Shown here: positions 26,889 through 36,207 of the stretch, in pieces
Position numbering within the stretch: position 1 is the stretch's first letter
Layout of the letters: each line of letters opens with the position of its first letter
Assembly (NCBI GenBank): GCA_965368185.1
Contig: CBDULZ010000020.1
Span: forward strand, 1-61,581
Origin: Kriegella sp965368185
GTDB lineage: Bacteria; Bacteroidota; Bacteroidia; Flavobacteriales; Flavobacteriaceae
Length of the DNA stretch: 61,581 nt
Direction: 5' to 3'
Made by a program: the position numbers and the translations under genes
The notes under the pieces: generated by a model
Database searches by the model: none
The model's input: the letters and a program-made list of their open reading frames with translations, nothing else
Told to the model about the DNA's origin: nothing

Positions 26889-28325
26889 TTAATAATCATT
26901 TTCCTGAGCGCTATTTTCTTGAGAGGTTTTCCATTTACGCCATACGGAAACCATTTCGCTTAGTCTTTCAGGTTCATCATCGCCCAAGTTATTTTCTTCC
27001 CCAGGATCATTCAAGATATTGTAAAGCTCAAAGTGTTGCCCGTTGTCATTACTATAAATCTTATATACATTATCCATCAGTGCTGCCTGCTTTTGAAACT
27101 CAAAAGCTAAAGGGGCAGACCTTTGTTTTACTTTTCCTTGAACAATGGGAAGTATATCGACGCCATCGTATGGGCGCTGATTTTTATTCAAATCGACCCC
27201 CAGAATATTCGCTATCGTGGGAAAATAATCGGATGTAAAACAAGGTGCTTCCACATGGGTACCTGGCCGTACAGTACCTTGCCATTCCATAATACCGGGA
27301 ACCCGGATTCCCCCTTCATAAAGACTTCTTTTTCTGCCTTTCAATCCTTTCGTGATTCCTTGGGTTCGCCCTATGGTCGATTTTCCTTCGGGGCCATTGT
27401 CACTTGTATAGAACAAAACCGTATTTTGGGCAATTCCCAAGGCTTTTAATTTATCTCGAAGACGACCTACCTGGTCGTCCATGGCCGAAATAACGCCATA
27501 GTAATGTTGTTGATCTTCGGAAAGGTCGATATATGGCTTTCGGTCATCGTCTCCTGCCAAAACGGGTAAATGGGGGGTATGAAACCAGATGATACTTAAA
27601 AATGGTTTTTTCGCTTTTGCGGCGTCTTCTATAAAAGGGATGGCCCGGTCCATAATCACCCGAGAGTCATCACCCATTAAATTATCGGTTTCTATTTGGC
27701 CAGGCCCGGTCCAGTACGACGTGTTAAAGGGCTTCCCCTCTTCTAACGCCCCATTCACATCACCAGATGATTTTGGTGGTGTTATCATGGGGTTCCAAGT
27801 CGGAACTTTTGATTCGGTTACAAAACTAACATCAAAACCATGATCCCACGGCGGGGCATAATCGGCATCGAATTTTGGTCTACCACCGCGATTCGCCTCT
27901 ACTGTATCCCGTGTCAGGGTGCCCAAGTGCCATTTACCAAAGTGACCGGTAGTGTAACCCAAATCTTTGACCATTTCACCAAGCGTAATTTCTTGCGGTT
28001 TTATGTGGCCGCAATTGGCCGTGCATATACCATAGCGAAGGGGGTGTCTTCCCGTCATTACACTACCTCTCGTGGGAGAACATACCGCAGATGCCGAATA
28101 AAAGCGTTCGAAAACCGCCCCATTGGCTGCCATGGCATCTAAATTCGGGGTTTTAATATTAGGATGTCCGTTATAGCCTGTATCGCCCCAGCCTTGATCA
28201 TCGGCCATTAGCAGAATAATGTTGGGGGTTTCTTGATTAGCTGAATGATCTTCCGATTTTTTAGGTTTTTCGGAACAACCCAGCAACACACTTATTGCAA
28301 GAAACACACTTACGATTAATTTCAT
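26889..28325 (-). CDS. Type I sulfatase, lipoprotein (sulfatase 3)
   Basis: The ATG at 28325 gives 478 residues with a clean lipoprotein signal (MKLIVSVFLAISVLLGC, lipid C17). A GTG five codons earlier (28340) is possible but spoils the signal slightly. LLMADDQGWGDTGYNG near residue 38 holds the metal aspartates, C82-S-P-T-R is the formylglycine motif, followed by MTGRHPLRYGI, and YTSDNGPEGK is the distal metal site. It belongs to the arylsulfatase A-like group. It lies 103 bases upstream of sulfatase 2, with its own -7-like box. Confidence 0.92.
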   Translation of the reverse strand: MKLIVSVFLAISVLLGCSEKPKKSEDHSANQETPNIILLMADDQGWGDTGYNGHPNIKTPNLDAMAANGAVFERFYSASAVCSPTRGSVMTGRHPLRYGICTANCGHIKPQEITLGEMVKDLGYTTGHFGKWHLGTLTRDTVEANRGGRPKFDADYAPPWDHGFDVSFVTESKVPTWNPMITPPKSSGDVNGALEEGKPFNTSYWTGPGQIETDNLMGDDSRVIMDRAIPFIEDAAKAKKPFLSIIWFHTPHLPVLAGDDDRKPYIDLSEDQQHYYGVISAMDDQVGRLRDKLKALGIAQNTVLFYTSDNGPEGKSTIGRTQGITKGLKGRKRSLYEGGIRVPGIMEWQGTVRPGTHVEAPCFTSDYFPTIANILGVDLNKNQRPYDGVDILPIVQGKVKQRSAPLAFEFQKQAALMDNVYKIYSNDNGQHFELYNILNDPGEENNLGDDEPERLSEMVSVWRKWKTSQENSAQENDY

Positions 28326-28437
28326 ATTTTCTATTCGCACTTACGTGAGAGTCTTATCTTCTTGAACTTTGAAAATCGAATCAACGATCAAATACCTATC
28401 TCACGGACTCGCAATTTACTATTAAACTATTTGCCGT

Positions 28438-28445
28438 CAAAAATA
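28438..28445 (-). promoter_or_regulatory. -7-like box ahead of the three-sulfatase group
   Basis: Read on the - strand this is TATTTTTG, matching TAnnTTTG, about 112 bases before the sulfatase 3 start. It suggests that sulfatases 3, 2 and 1 can be transcribed separately from the aminotransferase group. The GACAAAAAA element found at other promoters of this locus is not present here. Confidence 0.35.
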
Positions 28446-28575
28446 TACTTCGTCGGAGATCTGCAAAAATCTACGAATCCAAATAAATCAAACAAAGGAT
28501 AAAAACAATAGCGTAAAGACCTCATAAAATAAAAGCGCTACTTTGATCCTTTACTTTCTACGACTCTGGGAAAAA

Positions 28576-29688
28576 TCACATTACCTGCTTAAGGGCCGCC
28601 AATAGCATATTGATATGGTTGGCATCGGAGCTTTCACCCATTAAGCCAATGCGCCATATTTTTCCGGCGTATGGTCCCAAACCGCCACCGATTTCAATAT
28701 TGTATTCTTCCAGCAAACGTTTTCTCACATCGGTATCGTTCACACCGTCGGGAATATGAACGGCATTTAACATGGGCAGGCGGTACTGCTTCTCGACCAA
28801 AAACTCAAAACCCATACTTTCCAGGCCGTCGCGTAACAGTTCATGATTTCTTTGGTGCCTTTTAAAACGATTTTCCAACCCCTCTTCCAAAACAATACGC
28901 AAGGCCTCACGCATGGCATACATTGCGGATATAGGTGCGGTATGGTGATAGGCTCTTTTTGCGCCGGCCCAATAATTTTTTACTAGGGATAGGTCTAAAA
29001 ACCAACTCTGAACTTTGGTTCTCCTGTTGTCAAGTACATCAATGGCCCTTTGGCTAAATGTAACCGGGGAGAGTCCTGGGGGCGCGCTTAAACATTTCTG
29101 GCTTCCCGAATAGAGGGCATCGATGCCCCATTCGTCCACTTTTAAATCTGTACCGCAGTATGATGTAACCGCATCGACTACGAAAAGGGCTCCTGCCGCT
29201 TTTGTCAGCTTGCTAATTTCTTCCAATGGTTGTAAAACTCCCGTAGAGGTCTCGGCATGTACGATGGCCAATAATTTGGGATTTCTATTTTCTAATGCTT
29301 TTTTTACATCATCCACTTTTATTGGGGTTCCCCATTCCGCCTCCACCTTGATTACCTTTGCCCCGCAGCGTTCGGCAATATCCGCCATACGGTTTCCAAA
29401 AACGCCATGGATACAGATTACCGCTTCGTCCCCCGGTTCCAAAAGATTTACCAAACAGGTTTCCATACCGGCGCTTCCCGGAGCAGAGACGACAAAGGTC
29501 AACGGGTTTTGTGTTTGCAAGGTTTCTTGGGTCATCGCCTTGATATCGTCCATAACCTCTAAAAACTCAGGATCTAAATGACCGATCAAAGGTGTAGCCA
29601 TAGCTTTTAATACCCTAGAATGTACATCACTTGGCCCAGGGCCCATTAGTACCCTTGTACTTGTTTTCATCTCATCGATTCTTCCCAT
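28576..29688 (-). CDS. Alanine--glyoxylate-type aminotransferase (class V, PLP)
   Basis: This 370-residue protein is a fold-type I, class V aminotransferase. The N-terminal MGPGPSDVHSRVLKAM and the active-site lysine K198 in SGSQKCLSAPPG are characteristic of serine/alanine-glyoxylate aminotransferases. VDAVTSYCG near residue 171 holds the PLP-binding aspartate. A second ATG six codons downstream (29670) is also possible as start. It should convert glyoxylate to glycine with alanine or serine as donor. It follows the GlcD-GlcF fusion by 75 bases and the LctP permease before that, so the three genes look like a glycolate-to-glycine route. An alternative is 2-aminoethylphosphonate or purine-related transamination, which this context does not support. 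Confidence 0.85.
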   Translation of the reverse strand: MGRIDEMKTSTRVLMGPGPSDVHSRVLKAMATPLIGHLDPEFLEVMDDIKAMTQETLQTQNPLTFVVSAPGSAGMETCLVNLLEPGDEAVICIHGVFGNRMADIAERCGAKVIKVEAEWGTPIKVDDVKKALENRNPKLLAIVHAETSTGVLQPLEEISKLTKAAGALFVVDAVTSYCGTDLKVDEWGIDALYSGSQKCLSAPPGLSPVTFSQRAIDVLDNRRTKVQSWFLDLSLVKNYWAGAKRAYHHTAPISAMYAMREALRIVLEEGLENRFKRHQRNHELLRDGLESMGFEFLVEKQYRLPMLNAVHIPDGVNDTDVRKRLLEEYNIEIGGGLGPYAGKIWRIGLMGESSDANHINMLLAALKQVM

Positions 29689-29763
29689 TGTCTTTATTTT
29701 TATGTTCTATTGAATTTATTTACTATGTTTTTCTTTCATGAAAAGATGACCCGTTAAATTATA

Positions 29764-32634
29764 TCAATTATTTTTTACGGCCTTTATAACTTCCACAAAA
29801 TGTTTTGGCTTTGCTTTGGTAAAGTGTTCTATCTGATGTCTACAACTAAATCCGCAGGCTACAATCTCATGATCCTTCTTAAGTTCCTCCACTTTCGGGA
29901 AAAGAATTTCATTTCCAATTTTTTTTGACAAGTCGTAGTGTTCCTTTTCATAGCCGAAAGATCCGGCCATACCACAGCATCCCGATGGAATTTCAGTTAC
30001 ACTTTTTTCCGAATTCTTTAGTAACGATTTCATACTATTCGTTCCGTAAAGTGCTTTTTGATGGCAATGCCCATGAATGGCGACAGCTTCCGAGAGCGGT
30101 TCAAAATGAACATCCAATAGTCCGTTTTCAAGGGCATTCTCTAAAAAAACATCAATCATCATGATGCCGTTCTTTAATTGCTCGGCCGTTTCTTGATCGG
30201 CGATCATGTCGGGCAGGTCATCATTCAACGATGAGGCACAACTGGGTTCACAGACTACAACTTTTAACCCTTGGTCTAAATATTTCTTAAGTCCCTTTAT
30301 GGTTCTTTCCCCGTTTTTTTTCGCATCCCGTAAAAATCCATGTGAAATTTTAGGCCGTTGGCAACAACCGACATTGGCCAAAATGACCTCGTAACCGCAG
30401 GAATTCAATAGCTGCAGGGCAGAGATGCCTATCTGGGGTTCATGATAGTTTAAATAGGTATCTGCGAACAGTACTACTTTTTTATCACCCTTATTGGTCC
30501 TGTGGGCGTTTTTGGCAAACCATTGGTAGAAAGGTTCTTTGGCGAAGTCGGGCAATATTCTTCGTTTATCAAATTTAGCAGTGCGCTCCAAAAGGGATCG
30601 AAAGAAGTTGTTTTTTTGAATTTTGTTGACGGTTGCCGCTTTCCACCCCGAAATCTTGGCCGCCGCCTTGGCGGAATCCCTGATCAACCGATCTCGGAAA
30701 GTTATACCGTGTTCGTCGTAATACATTTGTAGCGTATCGCTTTTCATTTTGGCCATATCAACATTACTGGGGCATTCCGATTTACACGCTTTACATGAGA
30801 GGCAAAGATCCATCACGTCGTGCAGCCTTTGACTTGAAAGTCCGGCCGCACCAAATTGATTCGACATCGCCATACGGAGTGCATTGGCCCTGCCCCTTGT
30901 GGAATGTTCTTCGTCTCTAGTAGCTTTAAAACTAGGGCACATCGTTCCCCCGAGTACCTTGCGGCATTCGCCAACACCTGTACACATGTGTACAGAAGCG
31001 GCAAAACCTTCTTCGGCTTTATACCTATATTCCGTTTTTACTTCTTGATCTTTATAAGCCGTGCCATAGCGCAAATTATGCGCTATAGTCTGGGCCTCGA
31101 TAATTTTACCCGGGTTCATCAGGTTGTCGGGATCAAAAAGTTTTTTTACTTCCAAAAAAACGTCGTACAGTATTTCTCCGAAAAAACGCTTGTTATAAGC
31201 ACTTCGAACTAGACCGTCACCGTGTTCCCCGCTCCATGAACCTTTATATTTTACTACAAGTTTAAAAGTGTCTTCGGCAATATTTTTCAATCTTTCAATA
31301 TCTTCCGTCAACCTTAGGTCCAATATGGGGCGTACATGTATTACCCCCACACTTGCGTGGGCATACATTGCTGCTTCCGTACCATGTTTTGCACATACTT
31401 TTAATACTTCATCTATATATTTAGGCAAATGTTCGGATGGTATTCCCGCATCTTCAATAAAGGCCAAGGGCTTTTTATTGCCCTTTATGCCCAACATGAG
31501 GCCTAGCCCTTTTTTACGTATTACCCAGACATCTTCGTAGGCATCACCTTCCGGAAATATAGGGTAGGCGTAACCAAAATTGTTCGCCTGCAATTGTGCA
31601 ATCATTTGTCGGGGTCTTTCCAATACATCTTCGAGGGTATCCCCATAGAATTCCACGATCAGTATGGCCGCCGGATTGCCTTCCAAAAAATGACAATGGT
31701 GTTTTGTAGTCAGGTTTTCTTTACTCAGCCTGATTACTGTGCTATCCAATATTTCCACAGCCGAAGGATTAAAAGGCAACATTGTTCGTACCGAGGAAAT
31801 AGCTTCCAAAACTTCTGCAAAATGGACGACACAAACCGATTTATGCTTGGGAAGGTCGACAAGATTCAACTTTAGTTCCAAGGTTGTGGCCAAGGTACCT
31901 TCACTTCCACAGACCAATTTGCTGAGATTCCACTGGTCGGTATATACAAATTCATCTAAATTGTAGCCCCCTACCCTTCGCATTACCTTGGGAAATCGGT
32001 CTTTTATTTCTTGAGCGTTTTTATCTATCAATTTTTTGAAGGATGCATAAATCTCTCCCTCCTTATTTTTTTGTAAACTTTTCTTTTGATATTCCTCCGG
32101 AGAACAATTTGTTAAATACATTTCTGTTCCATCGGCTAGAATCACCGAAACTTCGAGCACATGGTCCACAGTCTTTCCATATAGAATACTCTTGGTACCC
32201 GAGGAATTATTGCCTACCATTCCCCCAACATTGGCCCTACTACTAGTGGCCGGGTCGGGCGCGAAATGCAGGCCGTAAGACTCTAGTACCGCATTAAGAT
32301 CATCCCTTGCCATTCCCGGTTGAACCCGTACCCATTTTTCAACCTTGTTAATTTCTAGAATTGCGTTCATGTATTTGGAAAAATCCAAAATCATAGATTT
32401 CCCTACCGTTTGCCCAGCCAGACTGGTGCCTGCCCCTCTAGGAAGAATGGTAATCTTATGGGCATAAGCAGCGGCAATGGCTTTTTTCGCATCCTCTCCA
32501 TCCTTCGGAATAACAATAGCAATTGGTTTTATCTGATAGATACTGGCGTCTGTTGCATACATGCCCAAAGAGTACTCATCGACCAATACATCGCCCTTGA
32601 CATCCTTCCTTAACCTATCAAAAAAATCTTTCAT
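29764..32634 (-). CDS. FAD-linked oxidase/Fe-S fusion (glycolate or D-lactate dehydrogenase)
   Basis: This 956-residue protein fuses what are separate GlcD and GlcF subunits in other bacteria. Residues about 30-270 are the PCMH-type FAD-binding domain (ILPRGAGTSLAGQTVG), followed by the FAD-oxidase C-terminal domain (SGEHGDGLVRSAYNKRFFG near residue 470). Two iron-sulfur motifs follow: CTGVGECRKVLGGTMCPS near 548 and CLSCKACKSECPSN near 610. The final third has two cysteine-rich CCG-type segments (VGCCQRPKIS, SGCCGMAGSFGYE). It oxidises a 2-hydroxy acid and passes electrons to quinone. The neighbouring permease and glyoxylate aminotransferase argue for glycolate; D-lactate is the main alternative. 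Confidence 0.88.
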   Translation of the reverse strand: MKDFFDRLRKDVKGDVLVDEYSLGMYATDASIYQIKPIAIVIPKDGEDAKKAIAAAYAHKITILPRGAGTSLAGQTVGKSMILDFSKYMNAILEINKVEKWVRVQPGMARDDLNAVLESYGLHFAPDPATSSRANVGGMVGNNSSGTKSILYGKTVDHVLEVSVILADGTEMYLTNCSPEEYQKKSLQKNKEGEIYASFKKLIDKNAQEIKDRFPKVMRRVGGYNLDEFVYTDQWNLSKLVCGSEGTLATTLELKLNLVDLPKHKSVCVVHFAEVLEAISSVRTMLPFNPSAVEILDSTVIRLSKENLTTKHHCHFLEGNPAAILIVEFYGDTLEDVLERPRQMIAQLQANNFGYAYPIFPEGDAYEDVWVIRKKGLGLMLGIKGNKKPLAFIEDAGIPSEHLPKYIDEVLKVCAKHGTEAAMYAHASVGVIHVRPILDLRLTEDIERLKNIAEDTFKLVVKYKGSWSGEHGDGLVRSAYNKRFFGEILYDVFLEVKKLFDPDNLMNPGKIIEAQTIAHNLRYGTAYKDQEVKTEYRYKAEEGFAASVHMCTGVGECRKVLGGTMCPSFKATRDEEHSTRGRANALRMAMSNQFGAAGLSSQRLHDVMDLCLSCKACKSECPSNVDMAKMKSDTLQMYYDEHGITFRDRLIRDSAKAAAKISGWKAATVNKIQKNNFFRSLLERTAKFDKRRILPDFAKEPFYQWFAKNAHRTNKGDKKVVLFADTYLNYHEPQIGISALQLLNSCGYEVILANVGCCQRPKISHGFLRDAKKNGERTIKGLKKYLDQGLKVVVCEPSCASSLNDDLPDMIADQETAEQLKNGIMMIDVFLENALENGLLDVHFEPLSEAVAIHGHCHQKALYGTNSMKSLLKNSEKSVTEIPSGCCGMAGSFGYEKEHYDLSKKIGNEILFPKVEELKKDHEIVACGFSCRHQIEHFTKAKPKHFVEVIKAVKNN

Positions 32635-32642
32635 ATGTTGAA

Positions 32643-34307
32643 TTATGAAGTGATTATAAGTCCCAATAGCCCCACTATCAATAAATAATATATTGTTGGG
32701 ATTATGGTCTTTCGCAGCACCATTCCTTCTTTACCAAGAAAGCCAACTGTGGCACAGGCAGCCACGACATTGTGAATCGCTATCATGTTTCCTGCAGCTG
32801 CACCAACGGCCTGTAGGGATACGATGATAAATGATGGCATAGCCAATTTTGTGGCGACCCCAAACTGGAAAAGCGTAAACATAAGGTTACTTATGGTGTT
32901 ACTCCCAGCAATAAAAGCGCCCAATGCCCCTATGCTCGGTGCGAACAAGGGATATACATCGCCGACGTTGCCTGCCACCCATTCGGCCATGGCAATCGGC
33001 ATACTAGGCAAGTCGGAGGAATTGATGCCCGAATTGATATAAATACGAACCATCGGGATTGTAAATACCAGCACGAATCCAGCTCCCAGCAGCATTTTGG
33101 CACTTTCGGAAAAGGCCATTTTCACATCCCTTGCTTTCATCTTGTGCATCATAATGGTCACCAATCCTACCAGGAGCAAAATGGTGCCGGGAAGATAAAA
33201 CGGACTACTTGAAGCGGAAACGGAAGTGTTAAGAATATCGTTCCAGTTGATCCTGACACTGGTCAACCAACTTTTAATCGGCAATTGCCCCAATCTTGAC
33301 AAAACCAGTAGTACCGCCAACAACACATAGGGGAACCACGCTTTGGTCAAGGAAATTCTTTTGTGGGCATCCTGCTGCTCCAGTTTTACATTTAAGGTAC
33401 CCATCCAAGTGGATGGCCAATTTTTTTCCTCATCAAAGGTCCATACTTTTTTTGGCATTAAAAATCCTCGTTTAGCGGCATAAACCACGATAGGAATTCC
33501 AACAAGGGCACCCAACAACGAAGGAAATTCAGGGCCTAGAAAAGTACCTGTAAGCGCATAAGGAATAATAAAGGCTAGTCCGCCAAAAATTGTAAACGGC
33601 ATTACTTGGAGCCCCTCTTTCCAAGATTTGTTCTTACCAAAAAAACGGGTCATCATACAGACCATAAGGGTAGGTATAAGCACACCTGCTATGGCATGCA
33701 ACAAGACCACCTGAGAAGTAACTAATTGAATGTAATCGGAAAACTCGATTCCGGAACTTGAAAGTTCGGCGGTAAATTCAGGACCTTGAATCCCACCACT
33801 CACGCCGACCAATATCGGAGTACCAACAGCACCAAAGGTTACTGCGGTACTTTGTACCATCATCCCTAACATGACTGCGCAAAAGGCTGGAAAACCGAGC
33901 CCCACTAGTAGGGGTGCCACTATAGCGGCAGGAGTACCAAAACCAGCAGCCCCCTCTATAAAGGAACCAAATAACCATGCGATAATTACGACCTGAATTC
34001 TACGGTCGCCTGTGATATTGGTAAAACCTTCGCGAATAGCATGAATCGCCCTAGAATACTTTAACAAATTCAAAAGTACAATAGCCCCGAAAATAATATA
34101 AAGAATGTCGAAAGTAATGAACAACCCCTGAATGGCAGAGGCCAGAATATATCGCAAAGAATTGTCCCAAACCGAGAAAGCTATGATTACCGTAACCAAA
34201 AATGCCAAGGGCATTGCCTTTTTAGCAGGGATTCTAAAACCTACAAGAAGTATGGTCGCCAAGAGAATAGGTGTAAAGGCCAACAAGGCGAGCATGGATG
34301 GAGGCAT
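32643..34307 (-). CDS. L-lactate permease family (LctP/GlcA) transporter
   Basis: This 554-residue membrane protein has about 13 hydrophobic helices and the family segments FGSFIEGAAGFGTPAAIVAP near residue 115 and GSNTISNLMFTLFQFGVA near 470. LctP/GlcA proteins import lactate or glycolate with protons. It starts the three-gene group permease, GlcD-GlcF fusion, aminotransferase: its stop is eight bases before the fusion gene start. It is separated from sulfatase 4 upstream by a 183-base gap with a hairpin. The order and the aminotransferase make glycolate, a common algal exudate, the more likely substrate. Confidence 0.88.
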   Translation of the reverse strand: MPPSMLALLAFTPILLATILLVGFRIPAKKAMPLAFLVTVIIAFSVWDNSLRYILASAIQGLFITFDILYIIFGAIVLLNLLKYSRAIHAIREGFTNITGDRRIQVVIIAWLFGSFIEGAAGFGTPAAIVAPLLVGLGFPAFCAVMLGMMVQSTAVTFGAVGTPILVGVSGGIQGPEFTAELSSSGIEFSDYIQLVTSQVVLLHAIAGVLIPTLMVCMMTRFFGKNKSWKEGLQVMPFTIFGGLAFIIPYALTGTFLGPEFPSLLGALVGIPIVVYAAKRGFLMPKKVWTFDEEKNWPSTWMGTLNVKLEQQDAHKRISLTKAWFPYVLLAVLLVLSRLGQLPIKSWLTSVRINWNDILNTSVSASSSPFYLPGTILLLVGLVTIMMHKMKARDVKMAFSESAKMLLGAGFVLVFTIPMVRIYINSGINSSDLPSMPIAMAEWVAGNVGDVYPLFAPSIGALGAFIAGSNTISNLMFTLFQFGVATKLAMPSFIIVSLQAVGAAAGNMIAIHNVVAACATVGFLGKEGMVLRKTIIPTIYYLLIVGLLGLIITS

Positions 34308-34346
34308 TCGAATTGACTTTAATTATACCATTGGAATTCTTCACCG

Positions 34347-34381
34347 AAGGTGCTGAACAAGTTACTATATTTCAGCACCTT
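34347..34381. terminator. Hairpin between sulfatase 4 and the permease gene
   Basis: An 11-bp perfect stem (AAGGTGCTGAA with TTCAGCACCTT) closes a 13-base loop. It lies 110 bases after the sulfatase 4 stop and 40 bases before the permease start. The T run follows it only on the + strand, whereas both neighbouring genes are on the - strand. It may therefore be a leader hairpin or partial terminator rather than a full intrinsic terminator. Confidence 0.4.
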
Positions 34382-34490
34382 TTCCTAGTGTTAGGCCAAG
34401 TCCACAATTCAATCAAAGGCATTGCTGCTCAGAGTATACGGTACGCATTATCAAATGGAAATGCAGACAAAAATGCGTTATACTAATCTT

Positions 34491-36086
34491 TTAATCTTTG
34501 GTCACTTTACTCCCCCACCAATCTTCATTGGGACTAAAATCTTCCGATAGAAATTCGAGGCGCTGTGCTTCCAAAGTGGGCCACTTCTCGTTAACGATAC
34601 TATTATGTCGTTCGTCGGCCAGTTTCGGGTCAAACTCCGGGTCTTTTGTTGGCATATTGGCTCCGACTTCCTTAAGCCAATCCAACAACTTCTTACTTAG
34701 GTTCTTTGCAATTTCAGGATGCTCTTCTATGATATTAGATTGCTCACTACCATCAGAGGCGAGATTATAAAGTTCTTCGCTATCGTCTTCCCAATAATGG
34801 ATCAATTTCCAATTCTTTTCACGAATTACCGATGAGGGGTTTCCTCCTTGATTACCGTAATGTGGATAGTGCCAGAACAACGGTCTTTCAACGTTCATTT
34901 CTTTTCCTTCTAGAATGGGTTTGAGGCTGACACCGTCGATATGTTGTTCTGGCAGCAAATCAACCCCGGCAAGATCTAAAAGTGTCGGATAGAAATCAGT
35001 ACCGATAACGGGAAAATCACTTTGAGAACCCCCGTTTTTTAACCAGGGCACTTTTATAAAATAAGGTTCCCGAATACCGCCTTCCCACTGGTATCCTTTC
35101 CCACCACGTAATGGTAGGTTCGACGTTGAGAATGCATCACCCGAAGCCACTCCCCCATTGTCGGAAGTAAAGACTACTATAGTATTTTCCTCAAGTCCTG
35201 AATCTTTTAAGGCCTTTAACACTACCCCTACGGCATCATCCATACTTTCGACCAATCCTGCATAAACGGGATTGTCTTGAACCTGACGAATGGGCAATAC
35301 ACGTTCCATCTTATAACCCGTATCGGCTATCCCTTCTTCTTCAGCCTTGTCCCGGTACTTTTGCCACTTTTGTTCCGTGGTCTGTATCGGTCCGTGCACC
35401 GCATAAAATGAAAGAAAGGCGAAAAAAGTAGAGTCTTTGTGCTGTTTGATAAAATCTGCCGTTTCCTTGGCCAGGCGCATCGTAAGGTTTTCCCCTTTTT
35501 CTTTATTCGGAAGCTTAGGATTGTCCCACGGGGAAAAATAACCCCCCATCGGGCTTCCTTTATCCCAGCCTCCTTTGTTTATTTCAAAACCATGATCTTC
35601 TGGATATGAGCCATCACTTCCTAAATGCCATTTTCCGGAGAAGAAAGTCTTGTACCCTGCCGCTTTCATTGCTTCGGCCAAACTAACATCATTTGCCGGC
35701 AAGCTATGTACGTACTCGGCCGGAAGTAGTTTGTCGTGCCTGTTATGCGCCCGCCATGCCGTTCCCGAGGCTGCACCTATCCAATCGGTGATACCGTGTC
35801 GCGCCGTGAATTTCCCGGTCATAATACTGGCCCTCGACGGACTGCAGACACGACTGGCTGCATAACCTTGGGTAAAAACCATACCCTCTTTGGCAATCTG
35901 GTCTACATTTGGGGTCTCATAAAATGTGCTGCCCGTAATACTTAGGTCTTTGAGTCCCAAATCATCAACCAGTATAAAAACGATATTTGGCTTATTTTCC
36001 GTTCCCTCTACTGTGGGATTGTTCTCCTTGCATCCATAAAAAACAAGTGTACAAAGAACAATAATCGATTGCCTTAAATAACTCAT
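34491..36086 (-). CDS. Type I sulfatase, lipoprotein (sulfatase 4)
   Basis: This 531-residue protein has lipid cysteine C19 (VFYGC), metal aspartates in IVFILVDDLGLKDLS near residue 36 and the formylglycine motif C81-S-P-S-R followed by MTGKFTARHGITDW. FTSDNGGVASGD near residue 309 is the distal metal site. It resembles N-acetylgalactosamine-6-sulfatase/arylsulfatase-type enzymes. It sits downstream of susC-susD (122-base gap) in the same orientation, the classical position for an enzyme acting on the glycan bound by that pair. It should desulfate the sugar before or after import through SusC. Confidence 0.93.
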   Translation of the reverse strand: MSYLRQSIIVLCTLVFYGCKENNPTVEGTENKPNIVFILVDDLGLKDLSITGSTFYETPNVDQIAKEGMVFTQGYAASRVCSPSRASIMTGKFTARHGITDWIGAASGTAWRAHNRHDKLLPAEYVHSLPANDVSLAEAMKAAGYKTFFSGKWHLGSDGSYPEDHGFEINKGGWDKGSPMGGYFSPWDNPKLPNKEKGENLTMRLAKETADFIKQHKDSTFFAFLSFYAVHGPIQTTEQKWQKYRDKAEEEGIADTGYKMERVLPIRQVQDNPVYAGLVESMDDAVGVVLKALKDSGLEENTIVVFTSDNGGVASGDAFSTSNLPLRGGKGYQWEGGIREPYFIKVPWLKNGGSQSDFPVIGTDFYPTLLDLAGVDLLPEQHIDGVSLKPILEGKEMNVERPLFWHYPHYGNQGGNPSSVIREKNWKLIHYWEDDSEELYNLASDGSEQSNIIEEHPEIAKNLSKKLLDWLKEVGANMPTKDPEFDPKLADERHNSIVNEKWPTLEAQRLEFLSEDFSPNEDWWGSKVTKD

Positions 36087-36207
36087 ATATTTTCTATTTA
36101 GACTATTACATAAAAATCAAATAACAATTTGATTGTTGTCGCGGTCATGTTACTTATTTTTTCCTAAAAACTAATATAGCTAAACTTACAGGGTTTCAGC
36201 ACCGTTT

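Noticed and set aside
28576..34307. Lactate utilisation operon
   Set aside because: The permease and oxidase families do include lactate proteins, but the glyoxylate-type aminotransferase in the same group favours glycolate. Lactate is kept as the alternative.
34347..34381. Full intrinsic terminator for sulfatase 4
   Set aside because: The hairpin is perfect, but its T run is on the wrong strand for the - strand genes around it. It is listed only as a low-confidence hairpin.
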